Assembly (NCBI GenBank): GCA_003020985.1 | Contig: PXRM01000004.1 | Location: 1-36,279 of the forward strand | From: Halobacteriales archaeon QS_4_70_19 | Lineage (GTDB): Archaea > Halobacteriota > Halobacteria > Halobacteriales > Haloarculaceae | Reading direction: 5' to 3' | DNA: 36,279 nucleotides | Part shown: piece by piece, positions 31,098 to 36,279 of the stretch | Numbering within the stretch: position 1 is the stretch's first letter | How the letters are laid out: each line of letters starts with the position of its first letter | Position numbers and translations under genes: made by a program | The notes under the pieces: model-generated | What the model was told of the DNA's origin: nothing | Seen by the model: the letters and a program-made list of their open reading frames with translations, nothing else | Databases searched by the model: none

Positions 31098-32285
31098 ATG
31101 CAACCGCGGGACCTGTCGGCGCTCACCCCCTACGAGGCCGGCCGTGGCACCGAGGAGGTCGCCCGCGAGGTCGGGATGGACCCGGACGACCTCGTCAAGC
31201 TCTCGTCGAACGAGAACCCGCACGGCCCCTCGCCGAGGGCCGTCGAGGCGATGCACGAGCACGCCGACGGCGTCCACCACTACCCGAAGGCCGCTCACGC
31301 CGACCTGCAGGCCGCGCTCGCCGAGCAGCGGGACCTGGCGCCCGAGCAGGTCTGGCTCGCCAACGGCGGCGACGGCGCGCTCGACTACCTCGCCCGCGCG
31401 ATGCTGGAGCCGGGCGACCGCGTGCTCGTCCCGCATCCCGGCTTCGCCTACTACGCGATGTCCGTGCGCTACCACCACGGGCGCGTCGAGACCTACCCGC
31501 TCCGGCGGGAGGAGGACTTCGAGCAGCGCCCGGCGAACGTGCTGGACGCCTACGACGGTCAACGCATCGTCTACCTCATCAGCCCGCACTCGCCGACGGG
31601 CCGCGAGGTCGACCGCGAGGCCATCCTCGAGGTCGCGGACGGGGTCGACGACGACACGGTCGTCCTCGTCGACGAGGCGTACGGGGCGTTCTCCGAGGCC
31701 CCATCGAAGGTCGACCTCGTGCGCGAGCGCGACGACGTGGCCGTCCTCCGGACGTTCTCCAAGTCCCACGGGCTGGCGGGGGTGCGCCTGGGCTACCTCC
31801 TCGCCCCCGAGGCCTGGGGGGACGCGTACGCCCGCATCAACACCCCGTTCGCGGTGAACGAACTCGCCCTGCGCGCCGGGCTGGCGGCGCTGGAGGACGA
31901 GGAGCACGTCGAGCAGTCCGTCGAGTCGGCGACCTGGGCCCGCGAGTTCATCCACGAGAACCTCGCCGCGGAGACGTGGCCCAGCCAGGGTAACTTCGTC
32001 CTCGCCGCCGTCGGCGACGCGGGCGAGGTGTTCGAGGCCGCGAAGGAGCGCGGCGTCATCGTCCGCGACGCGACGAGCTTCGGCCTGCCGGGCTGCATCC
32101 GCATCACCTGCGGGACCCGGGCGGAGACCACCCGCGCGGTGGAGGTGCTCAACGAGGTGCTGGCGATGCGCGACCCGTACGAGGGAACCGGCGCGCCCGG
32201 TAGCTTCCCCGCCACGTCGTCGGGCACCCCCGGGGGCGGCTTCGGGGGGGACGCCCCCGACCCGGACGGGACGGGTGGTGAGTGA
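31098..32285 (+). CDS. hisC: Histidinol-phosphate aminotransferase
   Basis: A 395-residue fold-type I PLP enzyme. It transfers an amino group from glutamate to imidazole-acetol phosphate in histidine synthesis. It has VKLSSNENPHGPSPRAVEA, the PLP-contacting YLISPHSPTGREV, VLVDEAYGAF with the Asp that binds the pyridine nitrogen, and the Schiff-base Lys in LRTFSKSHGLAGVRLGYLL. The C-terminus ends in a Gly/Pro/Asp-rich tail (from about residue 361) beyond the usual fold. Haloarchaeal HisC may also act on aromatic keto acids. The stop overlaps the next gene by one base (TGATG). It is the first gene of a hisC-adenylate kinase-phosphotransferase unit. Confidence 0.9.
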   Translation: MQPRDLSALTPYEAGRGTEEVAREVGMDPDDLVKLSSNENPHGPSPRAVEAMHEHADGVHHYPKAAHADLQAALAEQRDLAPEQVWLANGGDGALDYLARAMLEPGDRVLVPHPGFAYYAMSVRYHHGRVETYPLRREEDFEQRPANVLDAYDGQRIVYLISPHSPTGREVDREAILEVADGVDDDTVVLVDEAYGAFSEAPSKVDLVRERDDVAVLRTFSKSHGLAGVRLGYLLAPEAWGDAYARINTPFAVNELALRAGLAALEDEEHVEQSVESATWAREFIHENLAAETWPSQGNFVLAAVGDAGEVFEAAKERGVIVRDATSFGLPGCIRITCGTRAETTRAVEVLNEVLAMRDPYEGTGAPGSFPATSSGTPGGGFGGDAPDPDGTGGE

Positions 32286-32881
32286 TGCGCGTCGCCGTCG
32301 CCGGGACCCCTGGCACCGGCAAGACCACAGCGACCGACCTCCTGCGCGGCCGCGAGGATATGCCCGAGGTGGTCCACCTGAACGACATCGTCCGGGAGCA
32401 CGACCTCGTCGAGGCGATCGACACGGAGCGGGACAGCCTCGTCGTCGACGTGGAGGCGGTCCGGGACTGGCTGGCCGACGCACACGGGGACGGCGACCTC
32501 CTCGTGGAGTCGCACCTCGCGCACCTGCTCGACGCCGACCGCGTGGTCGTCCTCCGCGCGCACCCCGAACGCATCCACGAGCGCCTGCTCGACCGCGGCG
32601 AGTCCGCGGCCTCCGCCGACGAGAACGCACGGAGCGAGGCCCTCGACGTGGTGCTTTCGGAGGCCGTCGAACGGCACGGTCGGGACGCCGTCTACGAGGT
32701 CGACACCAGGGACCGGGGCCCGGAGGCCGTGGCCGACGAGATCACTGCCGTGGTCCGGGGCGAGCGCGACCCCGCCGCCGGCATCGTCGACTTCACCGAC
32801 TCCCTCGTCGGCGGGCCCGCGTCCGGACCCGGACACGTCACCGACGGCGCGGACGGCCCGGGCAGAGGTGACGGCGCGTGA
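32285..32881 (+). CDS. Adenylate kinase family protein (AK6/Fap7-like)
   Basis: A 198-residue P-loop nucleotide kinase. It has Walker A in AVAGTPGTGKTTATDLL (residues 4-20), a lid/NMP-binding region with VVHLNDIVREHDLVEAID and SLVVDVEAVRDWL, then LLVESHLAHLLDADRVVVLR, RIHERLLDRGESAASADENA and a final YEVDTRDRG. This order is that of AK6/Fap7 proteins, which act on nucleotides and in small-subunit ribosome assembly. The last 40 residues (GPASGPGHVTDGADGPGRGD) are a low-complexity tail. The ATG at 32285 shares one base with the hisC stop; an in-frame GTG at 32282 is an alternative. It overlaps the following gene by four bases (GTGA). Confidence 0.82.
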   Translation: MRVAVAGTPGTGKTTATDLLRGREDMPEVVHLNDIVREHDLVEAIDTERDSLVVDVEAVRDWLADAHGDGDLLVESHLAHLLDADRVVVLRAHPERIHERLLDRGESAASADENARSEALDVVLSEAVERHGRDAVYEVDTRDRGPEAVADEITAVVRGERDPAAGIVDFTDSLVGGPASGPGHVTDGADGPGRGDGA

Positions 32882-33501
32882 CACTCGACCAGTACCGCTC
32901 GACGGCCAAACGGGTCGCGGACCCGTTCGTCTCGCTGTTCGTCCGCCTCGGGCTGACGCCGAACCAGGTGAGCGTCGTCGCGGTGGCCCTGGCGGGCGCG
33001 GCCACGGTGGCGTTCTGGCTCGGGGGAGCGAACCGGCTGTTCTACCTGCTCGGCGGCGTGTTCGTCTTCTTCAACGGCGCGCTGGACGTGCTCGACGGGG
33101 AACTCGCGCGGGAACTCGGCACCGACTCCCCGGCCGGCGACCTGCTCGACCACGTGCTCGACCGCTACGCCGACATCCTGCTCCTAGTCGGCCTGGCGGC
33201 CGGGAGTGGCCGCTACGCGCTCGGACTGGGCGCCGTCACCGGCGTCCTGATGACCTCGTACCTCGGTACGCAGGCCCAGGCCGTCGGCCTCGGCCGCGTC
33301 TACGGCGGGCTCGTCGGCCGGGCGGACCGGCTGGTCATCGTCGGCGTCGGGGCGGCCGTAGCGGCCTTCGTCCCCGCCACCGTTGCGGCCGGGCCGCTCG
33401 GCCAGCTCGGTGTCGTCGGCGGTCTGCTCGTCCTCTTCACCTTCGTGGGCCACCTCACCGCACTCCAGCGGTTCTACCACTCGTATCGGGAGCTGGTGTA
33501 A
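32878..33501 (+). CDS. CDP-alcohol phosphatidyltransferase family protein
   Basis: A 207-residue membrane enzyme that joins an alcohol head group to a CDP-activated archaeal lipid, as in archaetidylglycerol phosphate, archaetidylserine or archaetidylinositol phosphate synthesis. The diagnostic metal-binding motif is present: DVLDGELAR, then eight residues, then GDLLDHVLD (all four Asp kept). Around it are about six hydrophobic spans (VVAVALAGAATVAFWLGG, LFYLLGGVFVFFNGALDV, VIVGVGAAVAAFVPATVAAG, VVGGLLVLFTFVGHLTAL). The head group cannot be told from sequence. The start is GTG at 32878, overlapping the kinase stop; the N-terminus (MTLDQYRSTAKRVADPFVS) is typical. It is the last gene of the operon. 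Confidence 0.85.
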   Translation: MTLDQYRSTAKRVADPFVSLFVRLGLTPNQVSVVAVALAGAATVAFWLGGANRLFYLLGGVFVFFNGALDVLDGELARELGTDSPAGDLLDHVLDRYADILLLVGLAAGSGRYALGLGAVTGVLMTSYLGTQAQAVGLGRVYGGLVGRADRLVIVGVGAAVAAFVPATVAAGPLGQLGVVGGLLVLFTFVGHLTALQRFYHSYRELV

Positions 33502-33576
33502 CCGGATAATCGTCGAGAGACGGTGGATGGTTGACAGATACTTCGAAAATCTCCGACATTCTCGGCGTAGCCGGAT

Positions 33577-34797
33577 CTACCGATAGAAACGCAGCTGTCG
33601 GATGAGTTCCTCGGCGCCGGCCGCCTGGAGCGCGGCGTGGTCCCGGCTGGCGACCGCGTCCGCGAGGTCACCCGCCGGCGGTGCCCCGGGGAGGTCGGGC
33701 TCGTCCGGGGTGTCCTCGGTGCCGGCGGCCGCGACGAGTGTGGCCGTCGCGTCCGGGAGCGACGCGTCGGCGAGCGCCTCGCGGAGCCGCCCCACGTCGG
33801 CATCGAGGTCATCGTCGGCGCCGTACCCCGCGGCCGTACGGAGCGCGTCACCCGCGACGACCACGGCCGCGGCCTCCAGCCACGGCTCGGTCCCCTCGTC
33901 GGCGTCCGCGAGTGCCTGCTCGGCGAGCGCCACGCCGCGCCAGACGTCCCGGTGGGTGATGGCGAGGAACGACGCCCGGAGGCGATAGGTCGCGGCCGTC
34001 TCCTCGGCCGGACCGGCGGCCGTGTCGCCGGACCGACTGTCCGCCGTTCCCTCGCCGGCGACGGCACCGAGCTGGACCAGCACCCGGCGCCCGTCGTCCG
34101 GCAGGTCCCCGGCGCGGTCGAGGGCGGACTCGTAGTCAGCGACTGCGGCCGCGTCGTCGCCGAGGCGTCGATTGGCGTTCCCACGGTTGAAGTAGGCGCG
34201 CGCGGCGCCCGTGCGGTCGATGGCGCGGCCGAAGTCATCGCGTGCGTACTCGTCGGCGCCCGCCTCGACGTAGGCGTTCCCGCGGACGAGGAAGGGGTTG
34301 GACGCGCCGAGGTCGGCCGCCCGCTCGAGGTCCGCTGTGGAGGACTCCCGCTCGCCCAGTCGGGCACGCGCCAGCCCCCGGTTGAAGTACGCCTCCCGGG
34401 CCTCCGGGTCCTCCTCGAGCGCGGCGGTGTAGTCGGCGACCGCGGCCGCGATCGTCTTACGGAGTTCCTCGGCGTCGGGGGCGGCTCGCGGGGCTTGCTC
34501 GTCCGGGTCCGCCTGCTCCATCCGCACGTTGCCACGATCGGTCAGCACCCCCGCCACCATGGCCGCGTCGTCGGCGTCGCGAGCGAGTTCGAGGGCCCGG
34601 TCGAGGGAGTCCAGGGCGCCCTGCGGGTCGCCGGCACCCAGTGCCTGCCGCGCGGCCCGCCGGTATTCGGCGGCCGTCTCCGGCTCGGGCGGCTCGGTCT
34701 CCCCGCCGCCGACCGGCGTCCCATCGGGCCCGAGCTGGTAGCTCTCGTGGTCGTCGTCCTCGCCCCCGCCGTCGGCGTCTCCGGGACCCTCGTCCAT
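33577..34797 (-). CDS. TPR repeat protein
   Basis: A 406-residue acidic protein. The N-terminal 40 residues are disordered (EDDDHESYQLGPDGT). The region about 41-240 holds tetratricopeptide repeats, each about 34 residues: AAEYRRAARQALGAGDPQGA, VADYTAALEEDPEAREAYFN, RGLARARLGERESSTADLER, and ARAYFNRGNANRRLGDDAAA. Repeats of this kind scaffold protein-protein contacts. The C-terminal part is helical (LAITHRDVWRGVALAEQALA) but less regular. No partner is known. The ATG at 34797 precedes the acidic start MDEGPGDADGGG; the divergent transporter starts 174 nt away. The gene ends 75 nt from the end of the opposite-strand phosphotransferase gene. Confidence 0.75.
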   Translation of the reverse strand: MDEGPGDADGGGEDDDHESYQLGPDGTPVGGGETEPPEPETAAEYRRAARQALGAGDPQGALDSLDRALELARDADDAAMVAGVLTDRGNVRMEQADPDEQAPRAAPDAEELRKTIAAAVADYTAALEEDPEAREAYFNRGLARARLGERESSTADLERAADLGASNPFLVRGNAYVEAGADEYARDDFGRAIDRTGAARAYFNRGNANRRLGDDAAAVADYESALDRAGDLPDDGRRVLVQLGAVAGEGTADSRSGDTAAGPAEETAATYRLRASFLAITHRDVWRGVALAEQALADADEGTEPWLEAAAVVVAGDALRTAAGYGADDDLDADVGRLREALADASLPDATATLVAAAGTEDTPDEPDLPGAPPAGDLADAVASRDHAALQAAGAEELIRQLRFYR

Positions 34798-34971
34798 CCT
34801 GCCGGGGCGGTCGACCCGGAGGGGAAAGAGCGTTCCGGGACCCGGGCCGGACCGTCACCCGTCCTTCCGCGCGGGCCGGACAGTTTCTTCTCCCGTTCGT
34901 CGGCGATAGATACGCTCTCGTACGTGATTAGTCGTCGCACAACTTTGTGGGGGGAGCGGGCAGGCCACCCC

Positions 34972-36279
34972 ATGAGCGACCGTGAAACCTGGACGACACG
35001 CCTCGGGTTCATCCTCGCGGCGGTCGGAAGTGCCGTGGGCCTGGGCAACGTCTGGCGGTTCCCGTTCCAGACCGCGACCAACGGCGGCGCCGCGTTCCTC
35101 GTCGTCTATCTGGTCGCCGTCCTGGTCATCGGGCTGCCCGCCATCCTCGCGGAGTTCGTCGTCGGCCGCCGGGCCGAGACCAGCGCCATCGGCGCGTTCG
35201 AGCGACTCGGATACGGCAAGTGGCGCGCCGTGGGTGCACTGGGCGTGTTCGCGGGCTTCTGGACGCTCTCGTACTACAGTGTGGTCGGTGGCTGGGTCAT
35301 CCGTTACGTCGGCGAGAGCGTCGTCGGGGGCTACGGGTCGAACCCGGAGACGTTCTTCGGCAGCGTCTCCGCGGGGCCCGAGGCCATCGCCTTCCACGCG
35401 CTGTTCATGCTCCTCACGGTCGCCATCGTCGCGTTCGGAATCCAGGGCGGCATCGAGCGCGCGACCACGCTGATGGTCCCGGCCGTCGTCCTCATCCTCG
35501 TCGGACTGGCCGGGTACGGGGCGACGCTCGCGGGGTCGGCGGAGGCCTACGACTACTTCCTCACGCCGGACTTCGGCGTCATCGTCGAGAACGCGTCCAG
35601 CGTCGTCCCGGCGGCGGTCGGGCAGGCGATGTTCTCGCTCTCGCTGGGCTTCGCCGTGATGATCACCTACGCCTCGTACGTGGGCGACGACGACAGCCTC
35701 TCGGTCGACGGTGTCTCCATCGCGGTGACCAACACCGCCATCGGGCTCCTCGCGGGACTCGTCGTCTTCCCCCTGCTGTTCACCCAGGGTGTCGCCCCCG
35801 ACACCTCCGGGCCGGGCGCGGTGTTCATCGCCGTCCCGACGGCACTGATCAACTTCGGCGTGGCCGGGCGCGCGGTCGGCGTGGCGTTCTTCCTGGTAGT
35901 TCTCATCGCGGCGCTCTCCTCGGCCATCTCGCTGCTGGAGGTCGTCGTCTCCTACCTCGTCGACTCGCACGGACTGGCGCGCAAGCCGACGGCGCTCGCC
36001 CTCGGCACCCTCCTGTTCCTGCTGGGGCTCCCCTCGGCCTGGAGCACGGACTGGCTGGGCTGGTTCGACAGCGTCGCGGTCAATCTCTACCTCCCGATCG
36101 CCGTACTCCTGATCGTGTTCTTCGTCGGCTGGGTCCTGGCCGACGACGCCGTGGCCGAACTCCGCAACGGGGCCGGGGGAACGACGCGGGCGCTCGCGCC
36201 GGTCTGGCTCTGGTCGCTCCGGACGGTCGTCCTGCTGGCGGTGCTGGGGACCGTGGCGCTCAGCCTCACCAGTCTCACG
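34972..36279 (+). CDS. Sodium-dependent neurotransmitter-symporter family (NSS) transporter, C-terminus cut by the window end
   Basis: The frame is open for 436 codons to the end of the window, so the protein is partial. It opens with the NSS signature MSDRETWTTRLGFILAAVGS and AVGLGNVWRFPFQTATNGGA, where TM1 is unwound around the substrate and sodium. About ten spans are visible, among them FLVVYLVAVLVIGLPAIL, AVGALGVFAGFWTLSYYSVV, AVGQAMFSLSLGFAVMITYA and AFFLVVLIAALSSAISLLEV. These fit the LeuT fold, which imports amino acids or related compounds with Na+. The substrate is not predictable. No strong TATA box is at the leaderless distance; CAACTTT near 34940 is weak. It is divergent from the TPR gene. 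Confidence 0.88.
   Translation, partial: MSDRETWTTRLGFILAAVGSAVGLGNVWRFPFQTATNGGAAFLVVYLVAVLVIGLPAILAEFVVGRRAETSAIGAFERLGYGKWRAVGALGVFAGFWTLSYYSVVGGWVIRYVGESVVGGYGSNPETFFGSVSAGPEAIAFHALFMLLTVAIVAFGIQGGIERATTLMVPAVVLILVGLAGYGATLAGSAEAYDYFLTPDFGVIVENASSVVPAAVGQAMFSLSLGFAVMITYASYVGDDDSLSVDGVSIAVTNTAIGLLAGLVVFPLLFTQGVAPDTSGPGAVFIAVPTALINFGVAGRAVGVAFFLVVLIAALSSAISLLEVVVSYLVDSHGLARKPTALALGTLLFLLGLPSAWSTDWLGWFDSVAVNLYLPIAVLLIVFFVGWVLADDAVAELRNGAGGTTRALAPVWLWSLRTVVLLAVLGTVALSLTSLT

Noticed and set aside
30866..31126. Minus-strand ORF in the gap before hisC
   Set aside because: It overlaps the hisC promoter and start, and the product has no recognisable features.

Overview
The window looks like chromosomal DNA of a haloarchaeon (class Halobacteria). 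GC content is very high, third codon positions are strongly G/C, and the predicted proteins are rich in Asp and Glu. The gene content fits as well: GHMP-type shikimate kinase, phosphomevalonate decarboxylase, a HerA ATPase, Tat lipoprotein export, and many promoters whose TATA-like box sits about 25-30 nt before the start codon, the spacing expected of leaderless transcripts. No rRNA gene, intact tRNA gene, IS element or CRISPR array is visible. All functional calls come from reading motifs and family resemblance; no database search was run.

Layout. 1-0.9 kb: a ribbon-helix-helix antitoxin and a PIN toxin broken by an in-frame TAG. 0.9-2.2 kb: an aromatic pathway pair, shikimate kinase and chorismate mutase. 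2.4-6.1 kb: a small ORF and a membrane protein, an unknown gene divergent from a crotonase, then small unknown genes with a structured leader that contains a tRNA-like T-arm. 6.2-11.6 kb (minus strand): a lactate-monooxygenase-like flavoenzyme, phosphomevalonate decarboxylase, a frameshifted gene, glutamate dehydrogenase and a CitE-like lyase. 11.7-14.0 kb: an ATP-NAD-kinase-like protein and an AbrB-PhoU regulator. 14.1-17.0 kb (minus): a chorismate-using synthase (trpG/trpE type) and an NRDE/TANGO2-like protein. 17.2-24.5 kb (plus): HerA, a short-chain dehydrogenase and a branched-chain amino acid ABC importer (LivK, LivH, LivM, LivG) that lacks LivF. 24.7-28.8 kb: a coiled-coil protein divergent from a translationally coupled DUF445-Abi-alpha pair. 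28.8-30.8 kb: a second crotonase and an acyl-CoA dehydrogenase. 31.1-33.5 kb: an overlapping hisC-adenylate kinase-CDP-alcohol phosphotransferase operon. 33.6-36.3 kb: a TPR protein divergent from an NSS-family transporter cut by the window end.

How genes fit together. The Liv importer, two crotonases, the acyl-CoA dehydrogenase, the SDR and the CitE-like enzyme suggest amino-acid or acyl-CoA catabolism, but only the Liv genes form a clear operon. AroK, AroQ, TrpE/TrpG and HisC are scattered parts of chorismate-derived and histidine metabolism.

The most interesting items are the DUF445-Abi-alpha operon with disordered charged linkers, the LivG with a degenerate signature motif and no LivF partner, the tRNA-like structured leader near 5.5 kb, an acyl-CoA dehydrogenase that seems to lack about 24 internal residues, and two disrupted genes (PIN toxin; frameshift near 8.9 kb).
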